From: Phycicoccus sp. Soil748
Lineage (GTDB): Bacteria > Actinomycetota > Actinomycetes > Actinomycetales > Dermatophilaceae
Direction of reading: 5' to 3'
Length of the DNA stretch: 64,000 nt
NCBI RefSeq assembly: GCF_001428025.1
Contig: NZ_LMSC01000007.1
Span: forward strand, 188,535 to 252,534
Shown: positions 1-7,755 of the stretch, piece by piece
Numbering within the stretch: position 1 is the stretch's first letter
Layout: each line of letters opens with the position of its first letter
The notes under the pieces: generated by a model
The model's database searches: none
Told to the model about the DNA's origin: nothing
The model's input: only the letters and a program-made list of their open reading frames with translations
Program-made: the position numbers and the translations under genes

Positions 1-857
1 ACCCGCGGCCACGGCAGCCCGACCTCGAGCGACCTGCCGACCGGCAGCGGCTGTCCGTCCAGCACGCCGAGGACGACCATCGCCGCCATCGCAGAGGCCA
101 CGCCCACGAGCGACGCCTCGCCGCCGACGTCCTGTCCCGGCCCGACCGTGGGTCGGGTGAGCTGGCCGAGGAGGGCCGGCCAGGCGGGGTCGAGGTCGGC
201 CCGGGCGAGGTCGAGGCACCGCAGGCACGGACCTCCGGTGACACCCAGCGGCCCGACGACGGCCTCCACCTCGTGCATCACGAGCGGCAGGACGGGTACG
301 GCGTGCCGCAGCCAGGGCTGCGCCGACGCGGGGTCGACGGCGCCGGAGGCGACCAGCACGACGACGTCGGGCAGGCCGGCCGGCGCGTGCTCCCAGTCGT
401 CCGCTGCCCTGGCTCCCTGCGACACGCGGGACACCCCGGCCCGGCGCAGGGCCACCGCCACGGCGCTCGGGACCTCGCCGCGCCCCGACACCAGCACGTG
501 GGCGGCGTGGCGCCGCACGAGCGCGCCGTACCCGGCCTCGGGCGGCGAGGACGTGCGCAGCAGGGCGTCGGACTCGGGCGACAGCACGGCCCGCGTGGAC
601 GGCGGCAGGGCGGCCGGGCCGGTGGCGTCGACCACGAGGCCGCGGGCGAGGAGGTGGTCGAGCAGCACCCGGCCCGACGGCGTGGTGAGGGCCTCGGGCA
701 GCTCGTGCGTGCCGTCGAGGGCCTCGACGGCCGCTACCTGCGCTGGCGTCAGGCCGACGACCACCGCCCCGCGCTCCACGTCGGTGCCGAACTGCACCTG
801 GCCGGGCCCACGACGCAGCACGGGCCAGACGGTCTTGAGCAGGGGGCCTCGGGTCAC
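1..857 (-). CDS. ThiF/E1-fold TOMM-type protein, C-terminus cut by window edge
   Basis: The minus-strand frame opens at a GTG at 857 (MTRGPLLKTVWPVLRRGPG) and is still open at base 1, giving about 285 residues without the C-terminus. Codon use and a long hydrophobic/acidic alternation typical of E1/ThiF-fold proteins support it as real. Near residue 210 there is GGPCLRCLDLARAD, the CLRC-type motif seen in proteins annotated as TOMM precursor leader peptide-binding or cyclodehydratase-docking domains. A following glycine-rich helix (GGEASLVGVASAMAAMVVLG) resembles the E1 core. No peptide precursor or YcaO gene is visible in the window, so a RiPP role cannot be claimed; stand-alone actinobacterial homologues of this kind exist. 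A start slightly upstream (TTG) is possible because the Shine-Dalgarno is weak. Confidence 0.72.
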   Translation of the reverse strand, partial: MTRGPLLKTVWPVLRRGPGQVQFGTDVERGAVVVGLTPAQVAAVEALDGTHELPEALTTPSGRVLLDHLLARGLVVDATGPAALPPSTRAVLSPESDALLRTSSPPEAGYGALVRRHAAHVLVSGRGEVPSAVAVALRRAGVSRVSQGARAADDWEHAPAGLPDVVVLVASGAVDPASAQPWLRHAVPVLPLVMHEVEAVVGPLGVTGGPCLRCLDLARADLDPAWPALLGQLTRPTVGPGQDVGGEASLVGVASAMAAMVVLGVLDGQPLPVGRSLEVGLPWPR

Positions 858-962
858 CTGCGCCAACCTGCCACAGCCGGTGGGCGCCCTCGCCACTCAT
901 CCACAGGCGCCCCCAGGCGGCCCCGGACGGTCCAGGCCGCAGCGGGCGGGCCCGGGGACGCA

Positions 963-1002
963 GCGAGGGGCGGACCCGACCGTGGTCGGATCCGCCCCTC
1001 GC
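963..1002 (-). terminator. Strong hairpin after the DUF5679 gene
   Basis: A 12-bp perfect inverted repeat (963-974 with 991-1002) is extended by a CCGAC/GTCGG inner stem. It lies just downstream of the minus-strand zinc-ribbon gene that ends at 1017. There is no T-tract, as is usual for terminators in GC-rich actinobacteria. Confidence 0.7.
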
Positions 1003-1016
1003 AAAGGCGGCCTGCG

Positions 1017-1175
1017 TCAGGCCTTGCCGAGAATGCGGTTGAGGTTGGTCCCGCAGACGGGGCAGACGCCCTTGGCCATGCGGCGGCCGTTCGTCTCCAC
1101 GACACGGCCCTCGGCCTCGCGCTTCTCCTTGCACTTCACGCAGTAGAACTCGCCCTTGTAGGTCTCTTCAGCCAT
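1017..1175 (-). CDS. DUF5679-type zinc-ribbon protein (52 aa)
   Basis: A 52-residue protein starting MAEETYKGEFYCVKCKEKR. It has two CxxC knuckles: CVKC at residues 12-15 and CPVC at 38-41, spaced to bind one zinc ion as a ribbon. It ends in a short basic tail (NLNRILGKA). This composition matches the DUF5679 family, small conserved actinobacterial proteins of unknown function. The ATG at 1175 is preceded by AAGGAGA at good spacing, which fixes the start; an open frame continuing to 1289 has no better ribosome site. It is divergent from the enoyl-CoA hydratase gene and has its own terminator. Confidence 0.85.
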   Translation of the reverse strand: MAEETYKGEFYCVKCKEKREAEGRVVETNGRRMAKGVCPVCGTNLNRILGKA

Positions 1176-1292
1176 CGCGATGTCTCCTTGTCGATCTCGG
1201 CGCACGCTGCGCCGTCGGACTTCGGCCACCGTAGACCATGCTGAGCACAAAATCGCGGAAGGGGGCGTGTCCTCCGTGCTCAGCGCCACCCC

Positions 1293-1298
1293 TAGGCT
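1293..1298 (+). promoter_or_regulatory. -10 hexamer TAGGCT, leaderless promoter of the enoyl-CoA hydratase gene
   Basis: TAGGCT ends 7 nt before the GTG at 1306, so transcription would begin at or next to the start codon. No Shine-Dalgarno is present, and the same arrangement recurs at several other genes in this window. Confidence 0.55.
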
Positions 1299-1305
1299 TC
1301 GTGCC

Positions 1306-2130
1306 GTGACGGGTCACGAGTGGTGGGACGGGGAGTACGAGGACCTGCAGGTCAGGGCCCACGAGGCGTCCGGTCGGCGGGTGGCGGTGGTGACCCTGGA
1401 CCTGCCGGAGCGGCGCAACTCGATGAGCGGGCCGATGACGGCGTCGTGGGTCGAGGTGATGCGGCTGCTGCGCGCCGACGGTGACCTGGCGGCTGTGGTC
1501 GTCACCGGGGCGGCTCCCGCGTTCTGCGCCGGCGGCGACCTGACGTGGCTCGTGTCCGACCCGGACGCCTCGGTGCCTGACCTGCGCACGAGGATGCTCG
1601 CGTTCTACCGGTCTTGGCTGGCCGTCCGCGACCTCGAGGTGCCGACCATCGCCGCGGTCAACGGCGCGGCGATCGGGGCCGGGATGGCGCTCGCCCTCGC
1701 GTGCGACCTGCGCTACGTCGCCTCCGACGCCAGGCTGGGCGTGCCCTTCACCGCCCTCGGCCTGCACCCCGGTATGGCGACCACGTGGTCGCTGCCCGAC
1801 GTGGCCGGGTCGGCCGTGGCCCGCGACCTGCTGCTCACGGGGCGCCTGGTCACAGGGACCGAGGCCGTCCAGCTCGGGCTGGCCTCGCGCGCGCTGCCCG
1901 CGGACGCGGTGCTCGACGAGTCGCTGGCCGCGGCGGAGCGCATCGCCGCAGCCGCGCCGGTCGCCACGCGTCTGACCCTGCAGGCGCTGCGCTCGGGGGG
2001 TCACGCCGACCACGAGACCGCCCTGCAGTGGGAGGCGCTGGCGCAGGCCACGACCCTGGCCACCGAGGACGTGCAGGAGGGCATCGCCGCCGCCGCGGCG
2101 CGCCGTACGCCGCAGTTCCGCGGCCGGTAG
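1306..2130 (+). CDS. Enoyl-CoA hydratase/isomerase family protein
   Basis: A 274-residue crotonase-fold protein. It shows the family oxyanion-hole segment FCAGGDLTWL (about residues 68-77) and the second glycine-rich loop AAVNGAAIGAGMALALACD, where backbone amides hold the CoA thioester. These enzymes hydrate or isomerise 2-enoyl-CoA in fatty-acid or amino-acid breakdown; the exact substrate cannot be read here. The frame is open upstream to 1180, but that region is the opposing promoter of the zinc-ribbon gene. The GTG at 1306, which follows a -10 hexamer, is the better start. It is a single gene and not in an obvious beta-oxidation operon. Confidence 0.88.
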   Translation: MTGHEWWDGEYEDLQVRAHEASGRRVAVVTLDLPERRNSMSGPMTASWVEVMRLLRADGDLAAVVVTGAAPAFCAGGDLTWLVSDPDASVPDLRTRMLAFYRSWLAVRDLEVPTIAAVNGAAIGAGMALALACDLRYVASDARLGVPFTALGLHPGMATTWSLPDVAGSAVARDLLLTGRLVTGTEAVQLGLASRALPADAVLDESLAAAERIAAAAPVATRLTLQALRSGGHADHETALQWEALAQATTLATEDVQEGIAAAAARRTPQFRGR

Positions 2131-2220
2131 CGCCCGGGCCCGTCGTGCCAGTCGCCGGCCGGCCCGGGCTGGGGCGCGGGTGTCGCGCCGCAGATCACCG
2201 GCGTTGTCAGCGTCCTCGCC

Positions 2221-2226
2221 TATCGT
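2221..2226 (+). promoter_or_regulatory. -10 hexamer TATCGT before the YgjP-like gene
   Basis: TATCGT ends 7 nt upstream of the ATG at 2234. A purine-rich GAGGAG overlaps the short spacer but would be too close to serve as a normal ribosome site if transcription starts at the ATG. Confidence 0.5.
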
Positions 2227-2233
2227 GAGGAGC

Positions 2234-2806
2234 ATGGGGACCACTGACATCGAGGTCAGGCGCAGTCGGCGTCGGCGCCGCACCGTGAGCGCCTACCGCG
2301 AGAACGGGCGCACCATCGTGCTGATCCCCGCCCGGTTCACCCGAGCCGAGGAGCAGCAGTGGGTGGCCACCATGGTGGCCAAGCTCGAGAAGGGCGACCA
2401 GCGGCGCCGGCCCAGCGACAGCCAGCTGGCCAAGCGGGCCACGGAGCTGTCGCAGCGGCACCTCGGGGGTCTGGCCAAGCCGACGAGCATCCGCTGGGTC
2501 ACCAACCAGAACTCGCGCTGGGGCTCGTGCACCCCCGCCGACGGCACCATCCGGATCTCGGCCCGGGTCAAGGGCATGCCGTCCTACGTCCTGGACTACG
2601 TCGTGCTGCACGAGCTCGCCCACCTGCTCGCGCCCGGGCACGGACCCGAGTTCTGGTCGCTGCTCGAGAGCTACCCGCGCACCGAACGCGCCCGCGGCTA
2701 CCTCGAGGGCGTCGCCGCCACAGCCGGGCTCGACCTCGAGGACGACGTGAGCGACCGCAGCGACGAGCTCGGCGAAGCGGCCCTGGACATCAGCGCCACC
2801 GACTGA
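2234..2806 (+). CDS. YgjP-like (DUF45/M48-annotated) zinc metallopeptidase
   Basis: A 190-residue protein of the YgjP/DUF45 family. The zinc site is plain: HELAHLLAPGHGPEFW at about residues 134-149, giving HExxH plus the third His in GHGPEFW. Before it lies the family signature NQNSRWGSC. Such proteins adopt a SprT-like metallopeptidase fold and are often annotated as M48 family; the physiological substrate is unknown. The start MGTTDIEVRRS at 2234 is favoured over an open upstream extension to 2180 because of the promoter hexamer directly before it. It is convergent with the Nudix gene, with 3 nt between the two stop codons. Confidence 0.88.
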   Translation: MGTTDIEVRRSRRRRRTVSAYRENGRTIVLIPARFTRAEEQQWVATMVAKLEKGDQRRRPSDSQLAKRATELSQRHLGGLAKPTSIRWVTNQNSRWGSCTPADGTIRISARVKGMPSYVLDYVVLHELAHLLAPGHGPEFWSLLESYPRTERARGYLEGVAATAGLDLEDDVSDRSDELGEAALDISATD

Positions 2807-2809
2807 GCG

Positions 2810-3394
2810 TCAGGCGAGCAGCCGCTGCGCCGCCCGCACGAGCGGGCCGAGCTCGGCCTCGGTCTCCGGCGGCATGCCGTCCGCCGGCCACCAGGCGACG
2901 TCCAGCGACTCGTCGCTGACCGCGAAGGCCGCGTCGTCCGGCGCCACCCCGGCGAACCGGATGTCGAGGTGTTCTGCGCAGCGGCCGAACGCCGTGGCCA
3001 GCAGCTCGTGCCGGTGCAGCTCCACGATCCGTGGGTCGAGCACGATGTCGGGCAGCCCGCTCTCCTCGCGGGTCTCGCGGGTCGCGGCGGCGAGGACGGT
3101 GGTGTCCTCGGGCTCGAAGTGCCCCCCGAACTGCAGCCACATCCCGGCCTTGGCGTGCAGCGTCAGCAGGACCCGGTCGAGGGAAGGGCTGAGCACGATG
3201 GCGCCGGTGGTGAGGTGCTGCGGTGGTCCCTGCTTCCACAGGGCGCCCGGGTGCTCGAGGCAGTGCTCGACAAGCTCGCGACGCCACTGTTCCTGCTGGG
3301 GGTCCGGCGCCTGCCAGGCCTCCAGCCGGGCGAGGGCGTCCTCACGCAGCGACAGGTATGCAGCCGGGACCTCCGTGGGGGGAGCGCTGGTCAC
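2810..3394 (-). CDS. Nudix hydrolase
   Basis: A 194-residue protein with a Nudix box GGHFEPEDTTVLAAATRETR continuing to EESGL (about residues 91-115). The REtrEE core that binds Mg2+ is intact. The upstream box glutamate position carries Asp/Thr, which is usual in this actinobacterial subfamily. It would hydrolyse a nucleoside diphosphate linked to another moiety; the substrate is not predictable. Its ATG at 3394 overlaps the stop of the DUF2342 gene (ATGA), so the two are translationally coupled. It is the second gene of a two-gene minus-strand operon. Confidence 0.88.
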   Translation of the reverse strand: MTSAPPTEVPAAYLSLREDALARLEAWQAPDPQQEQWRRELVEHCLEHPGALWKQGPPQHLTTGAIVLSPSLDRVLLTLHAKAGMWLQFGGHFEPEDTTVLAAATRETREESGLPDIVLDPRIVELHRHELLATAFGRCAEHLDIRFAGVAPDDAAFAVSDESLDVAWWPADGMPPETEAELGPLVRAAQRLLA

Positions 3395-4851
3395 CGCCCG
3401 TCCCCGGCGTCCTCGCCACCGTCAGGGCGCGCGTCGCCGTCGCGCAGGAGGGCGTCGAGGGCTGCGTCCATGTCCGTGTCACCGGCCCCGCCGAGGCGCT
3501 CGACGTAGCCCAGCGGGTCGTCGAGGTCGGCGGCGGTGGGGGCGACGTCCGGGTGGCCCCAGGCGGCGTCCCGGCCGTCCTGGCCGTGGCGGTCCTCGAG
3601 GGCGGCCCACAGGTTCGCGGCGTCGCGCAGTCGGCGCGGCCGCAGCTCGAGGCCCACGAGGCCGGCGAAGACCTTCTCGGCGGGCCCGCCGGTGGCGCGG
3701 CGGCGGCGTACGGCCTCGCCGAGGCTCGCGGCCTGGGGGAGGTGGGCCCTGGTCGCGCGCTCCGACACGACGTCGACCCAGCCCTCTACGAGGGCGAGGT
3801 AGGTCTCGAGCCGGGCGAGGGCGGCCCGCTGGCTGGGGCTGGGCTCGGGACGGAACAGCTGGTCCTGCAGCGCGGACTGGAGCGCCGTCGGGTCGCTGGC
3901 GTCGACCGAGGTCAGCGCCGACTCGATGCGGTCGGTGTCGATGCTGATGTCGCGGGCGTAGTCGCGGACCGCAGCGAGCAGCTGCGGCCCGATCCAGGGC
4001 ACCTCGGAGAACAGCCGCACGCGAGCCGCCTCGCGCACCGCGAGGTAGAGGCGCACCTGGTCGAGGTCGACGCCCAGGCCGTCGGCGAACGCCTCGACGT
4101 TGGCCGGCAGCAGCACGACGGAGCGGTCGGCGACGAGGGGCAGACCCACCTCCGTACCGCTGACCGTCTCCGTGGCGAGCGCGCCGAGCGCCTGGCCGAC
4201 CTGCAACCCGAACATCGAGCCGCTCATCTTGGCCATCATCGGCTCGACCTGGCCGAGCAGGGCGGAGGGGTCGGTGCCCGCGGGCAGCAGGCCCTCGGGG
4301 ATGAGGCCCTCCGGCAGGCCACCCTCACCGAGCTGCTGGAGCTGGGTGCGCATGGCGTCACCGACGGCGCGCCCGACACCCTCGGCCACCGGCTCCACGA
4401 GCGTGGTCCACGTCGCCATGGTGCCCTCGACCCACTCGGCGCGGCTCCACGCGTGAGTCGTGATGCCGGGCGCGTCGAACGCCGTGACCTCGTCGAGCCA
4501 CAGCTCGGCGACCTGGGCCGCCTGGGCGACCTGGCGGCCCGCGGCCTCGCCGACGGTGGTGTCGCCCGCGGCGGAGACGGTCTTGCGCGCGGTGTCGGTG
4601 GCCAGGGCGACGTTGAAGGGGTCGGTGTCGGGGCTGGCGAACATCGCCTGCATCTGGCCGACCATCATCTGCAGCATCGCGGGGTCGACGCGGTCGATGC
4701 CCATGTCCTTGAGGGCCTTGGCCATCTCGGGGTCGAGGTGCCCGCCGGTGAGGCCCTTCAGCACCTCCTCGAGCTCGGGTGGCAGGCCGGAGCCGGACTC
4801 GTCACCGGACCCGTCACGGGGTGCGTCGGGGGACTGCGGGTGGTCGGGCAC
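3391..4851 (-). CDS. DUF2342 'zinc-dependent metalloprotease' family protein lacking HExxH
   Basis: A 486-residue protein resembling the actinobacterial DUF2342 family, often annotated as a zinc-dependent metalloprotease or putative hydrolase. The N-terminus is a Pro/Asp/Gly-rich linker followed by amphipathic helices rich in Met and Gln (MLQMMVGQMQAMF). At the position where family members carry a histidine-containing REAAH/HEAAH helix, this protein reads VREAARVRLFSEVPW (about residues 271-285), so no HExxH is present. The start is a GTG at 4851 with AGGAGCAGTC before it; longer in-frame extensions are shadows. It is upstream of and coupled to the Nudix gene, and divergent from the epimerase operon. 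Confidence 0.82.
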   Translation of the reverse strand: MPDHPQSPDAPRDGSGDESGSGLPPELEEVLKGLTGGHLDPEMAKALKDMGIDRVDPAMLQMMVGQMQAMFASPDTDPFNVALATDTARKTVSAAGDTTVGEAAGRQVAQAAQVAELWLDEVTAFDAPGITTHAWSRAEWVEGTMATWTTLVEPVAEGVGRAVGDAMRTQLQQLGEGGLPEGLIPEGLLPAGTDPSALLGQVEPMMAKMSGSMFGLQVGQALGALATETVSGTEVGLPLVADRSVVLLPANVEAFADGLGVDLDQVRLYLAVREAARVRLFSEVPWIGPQLLAAVRDYARDISIDTDRIESALTSVDASDPTALQSALQDQLFRPEPSPSQRAALARLETYLALVEGWVDVVSERATRAHLPQAASLGEAVRRRRATGGPAEKVFAGLVGLELRPRRLRDAANLWAALEDRHGQDGRDAAWGHPDVAPTAADLDDPLGYVERLGGAGDTDMDAALDALLRDGDARPDGGEDAGDGR

Positions 4852-4914
4852 GACTGCTCCTGGGCTGTCCTGAGAGGATGGGCTTCCACCCAAGACAACC
4901 ACGCGGAGGCCTGT

Positions 4915-6069
4915 GTGAGTTCCCCTGCCCGCGCCGGGCGGGGCGGCGTTCGCTCGCGGCGTAGCGCGATCGACGTGGCCGTCGTCGGCACCGCCGACCC
5001 GGCCAGCCGCGCCGTGCTGCGCGCCCTCGTGGTCGCGGCGGCCCGCGGGCACGCCGTACCCGGTGCGCCCGGGGCGCAGTCGCGGGTCGGCACCGTGGTC
5101 GCGGTCGACACCGAGCGCCCGTCCGTGGGCGGCGTGGACTTCCGCTACGCGGACCCGGCCGACCCCGCGCTCGTGACCGCGCTCGCCGGCGTCCACGCGG
5201 CGGTGTACGTCGCGGCGAGCACGAACCTCGAGCAGGACCTCGCCCTCGGCGCGCGGGTGCGCCGTGAGCGCAGCCTGCGACGTGCCCAGACCGTCGTCAC
5301 CGCCGCGGCGGCCGCAGGGGTGCGGCACCTCGTGGTCGTCACCGGCGCACAGGTGTACGGCGCCCTGCCGGACAACCCGGTGCCGCTCGAGGACGACGCG
5401 CCACTGCGGGCGCCCTCGGACGAGGGCCAGGTCGGTGACCTCATGGACGTCGAGCATCTCGTGGCGGTGGCCCGCGAGGTGCACCCGGGGATGCGCACCA
5501 CCGTCGTGCGGCCGGCCGCCCTCGTGGGTGACGGCGTCGACACGGTCACCACCCGCCACTTCGAGGCGCCGCGCCTGCTGTCGGTGCGCGGCGCGGACGC
5601 GGCGTGGCAGTTCTGCCACGTCGACGACCTGGGCTCGGCCGTCGCGGCCGTCGTCGCCTGCGCCATCGAGGGAGCCGTTGCCGTCGGTGCGCCCGGGCAC
5701 CTCACCCAGGCCGACCTCGAGCGGCTGACGGGGATGCGCAGCGTGGAGCTGAGCATGGGCGCGGCCATGGGAACCGCCGACCGCCTCCACCGCGTTGGGG
5801 TCTTGCCGGCACCCGCCAGTGACCTGGCGTTCGTCGCGTTCCCGTGGGCGGTATCCTCCCACACGCTGCTGGGACACGGGTGGGTGCCGGTCCATGACAA
5901 TGAGACGTGCCTCGGTGTCCTCCTGGACGCCATCCGGGGCTCACACGCGGTCGCGGCGCGACGCCTCGACCGCAAGGACGCCGCCCTCGGGGCGGCCAGT
6001 GCCGCGGTGGCCCTGGTGGGCACCGCGGCGATCATGCGGCGCCGCCGCAGGAAGGGTGCCAGCGCATGA
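4915..6069 (+). CDS. NAD-dependent epimerase/dehydratase (SDR) with C-terminal membrane anchor
   Basis: A 384-residue extended short-chain dehydrogenase-like protein. The N-terminus has a Rossmann start (IDVAVVGTADPASRAVLRAL) but with GTADPAS in place of a classical GxxGxxG. A central VVTGAQVYG occupies the Ser/Thr-Tyr region, followed by RPAALVGDG. The last about 30 residues form a hydrophobic segment (GAASAAVALVGTAAIM) then RRRRRK, which looks like a single-pass tail anchor facing the cytoplasm. GTG 4915 has GGAGG 6 nt upstream. The stop overlaps the ATG of moaE. The substrate is unknown, and the unusual nucleotide-binding loop leaves catalysis uncertain. Confidence 0.8.
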   Translation: MSSPARAGRGGVRSRRSAIDVAVVGTADPASRAVLRALVVAAARGHAVPGAPGAQSRVGTVVAVDTERPSVGGVDFRYADPADPALVTALAGVHAAVYVAASTNLEQDLALGARVRRERSLRRAQTVVTAAAAAGVRHLVVVTGAQVYGALPDNPVPLEDDAPLRAPSDEGQVGDLMDVEHLVAVAREVHPGMRTTVVRPAALVGDGVDTVTTRHFEAPRLLSVRGADAAWQFCHVDDLGSAVAAVVACAIEGAVAVGAPGHLTQADLERLTGMRSVELSMGAAMGTADRLHRVGVLPAPASDLAFVAFPWAVSSHTLLGHGWVPVHDNETCLGVLLDAIRGSHAVAARRLDRKDAALGAASAAVALVGTAAIMRRRRRKGASA

Positions 6070-6530
6070 GCGAACCGGTCACCACACCCACGGACCTGGA
6101 CACCGATGTGCCCGAGGTCGTCCTCTGCGATGTCCGTGACGAGGCGCTGAGCGTCGACGAGGTCATGGGGCTGGTCCGCCACCCCCGCTGCGGGGGGATC
6201 GTGGTGTTCGTCGGCGTCGTCCGCGACCACGACCACGGCGAGGCGGTGGCGGCGCTGGACTACTCCGCGCACCCGTCCGTCGTGGCCGAGCTTCGCGCGG
6301 TCTGCGAGCAGGTCGCCTCCCGCCACCCCGTCGCCCGCCTCGGCGCGGTCCACCGGGTGGGCCACCTCGAGATCGGCGACACGGCCGTGGTGGCGGCGGT
6401 GTCGGCCCCGCACCGCGGCCAGGCGTTCGAGGCGTGCCGCGACCTCGTCGACACGCTGAAGTCGACCGTCCCGATCTGGAAGCACCAGCAGTTCTCCGAC
6501 GGCTCCGACGAGTGGGTGGGGCTGCCGTGA
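6066..6530 (+). CDS. moaE: Molybdopterin synthase catalytic subunit MoaE
   Basis: A 154-residue MoaE. Recognisable features are CGGIVVFVGVVRDHDHG (about residues 43-58), the substrate-pocket segment VHRVGHLEIGDTAVVAAVSA, and the C-terminal KSTVPIWKHQQF, which contains the active-site lysines. With MoaD it converts cyclic pyranopterin monophosphate to molybdopterin. Length and motifs fit the family. It overlaps the epimerase gene (ATGA) and the PDZ protease gene (GTGA), so all three form a tight operon. MoaD is not in this window. Confidence 0.93.
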   Translation: MSEPVTTPTDLDTDVPEVVLCDVRDEALSVDEVMGLVRHPRCGGIVVFVGVVRDHDHGEAVAALDYSAHPSVVAELRAVCEQVASRHPVARLGAVHRVGHLEIGDTAVVAAVSAPHRGQAFEACRDLVDTLKSTVPIWKHQQFSDGSDEWVGLP

Positions 6531-7696
6531 CGACCCCGTCCACCGGCCAGTCCGGTTCCTTCGGCACGCCCGGCCCGGGTTCGTACGGCGCACCCGGTGC
6601 ACCTGGTGCGCCCGGCGCCCCGGGGAGTCCCGTGACCCAGGACCCGTACCGGCTCGGGCGCCGGTCGGCGACCGGTCTCGTGGTGATGTTCCTGCTCATC
6701 GCCCTCGCCGCGCTGTCGACCATCGTGGGCCTGCCCTACGTGATCATGAAGCCCGGCCCCATCACCAACACCCTCGGCAAGCTCTCCGGCAAGGACCTCA
6801 TCACCGTCTCGGGGGCCCCGACCTACCCCACTCAGGGTGCCCTCGACTTCACGACGGTGCGGGTCGCCGGCGGCCCCGGCTTCCGCGTCACCGTGTGGGA
6901 CGTCCTCAAGGCGGCGGTCGACCCGAACGAGGCGGTCGTCAAGGAGGAGCTCTACTTCCCCAAGGGCGTGACCGACAAGCAGGTCGAGGAGGAGAGCACG
7001 GCCGAGATGATCGACTCCCAGCAGGAGGCGATCGCGGTGGCGCTCAAGGCCACCGGGCAGAAGGTGCCGACCCAGGTCGTCATCGGCCAGGTCGCCCAGG
7101 ACGCGCCGTCGGCCGCGCTGCTCAAGGCCGGTGACCGGGTGCTTGCCGTCGACGGCAAGAAGGTCGACGGGCCCGACGCCATCCGCAGCGCCATCAGCAC
7201 GCACAAGCCGGGCGACACCGTCGCCTTGAGCCTGCTGCGCAACGGCAAGGACGTGCAGGTCGAGGCGAAGACCCGTGAGTCCGACGGCCGCACCACGGTG
7301 GGTGTGTTCCTCGGGACGAGGTTCGACTTCCCGTTCGACGTCAAGATCGACGCGGGCAACGTGGGCGGGCCCTCGGCGGGGACGATGTTCGCCCTCGGTG
7401 TCTACGACCGCATCACGCCCGGGGCGCTGACCGGCGGGCAGAAGATCGCCGGCACGGGCACCATCGACGCGACCGGCACGGTGGGCGCGATCGGGGGCAT
7501 CCGCCAGAAGCTCGTCGGCGCCCGCGACGGCGGGGCCAAGTGGTTCCTGGCCCCGGCATCCAACTGCGACGAGGTCGTCGGCCACGTGCCCGACGGGCTG
7601 CGGGTCGTGCGGATCGCGTCCTTCGACGAAGCGAGGAAGTCCGTCGAGGCCATCGCGGCAGGCAGGGCCACGGACCTGCCCACCTGCACGAAGTAG
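6527..7696 (+). CDS. YlbL-like membrane PDZ/Lon (S16) protease
   Basis: A 389-residue protein. After a Gly/Ala/Pro-rich cytoplasmic tail there is one membrane helix (residues about 48-70, VVMFLLIALAALSTIVGLPY). Next comes an extracytoplasmic region with a PDZ domain (VIGQVAQDAPSAALLKAGDR) and a C-terminal Lon-type proteolytic domain. The Ser-Lys dyad is visible as GNVGGPSAG (Ser) and GIRQKLVGARDGGAKWF (Lys). Family members are membrane-bound regulatory proteases. The GTG at 6527 overlaps the moaE stop. The ORF can be read upstream to 6434, but that is inside moaE. Confidence 0.9.
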   Translation: MTTPSTGQSGSFGTPGPGSYGAPGAPGAPGAPGSPVTQDPYRLGRRSATGLVVMFLLIALAALSTIVGLPYVIMKPGPITNTLGKLSGKDLITVSGAPTYPTQGALDFTTVRVAGGPGFRVTVWDVLKAAVDPNEAVVKEELYFPKGVTDKQVEEESTAEMIDSQQEAIAVALKATGQKVPTQVVIGQVAQDAPSAALLKAGDRVLAVDGKKVDGPDAIRSAISTHKPGDTVALSLLRNGKDVQVEAKTRESDGRTTVGVFLGTRFDFPFDVKIDAGNVGGPSAGTMFALGVYDRITPGALTGGQKIAGTGTIDATGTVGAIGGIRQKLVGARDGGAKWFLAPASNCDEVVGHVPDGLRVVRIASFDEARKSVEAIAAGRATDLPTCTK

Positions 7697-7711
7697 CTCA
7701 CCGGGCGCCAG

Positions 7712-7751
7712 GTCACCGGCCGCGTGCCCGCAACGGGCGACGGCCGGTGAC
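7712..7751. terminator. Bidirectional hairpin between convergent genes
   Basis: An 11-bp perfect outer stem (7712-7722 with 7741-7751) encloses a GCCCG/CGGGC inner stem. It lies between the stops of the PDZ protease gene (7696) and the PPA1309 gene (7756), so it can serve both strands. Confidence 0.7.
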
Positions 7752-7755
7752 TGCG

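Noticed and set aside
273-1244. Plus-strand open frames at the left edge
   Set aside because: They oppose the ThiF/TOMM-like and zinc-ribbon genes, which have recognisable motifs.
3223-4914. Plus-strand open frame of over 500 codons upstream of the epimerase
   Set aside because: It runs antisense to the DUF2342 and Nudix genes, whose motifs are clear, and has Arg/Gly/Ala-biased shadow composition.
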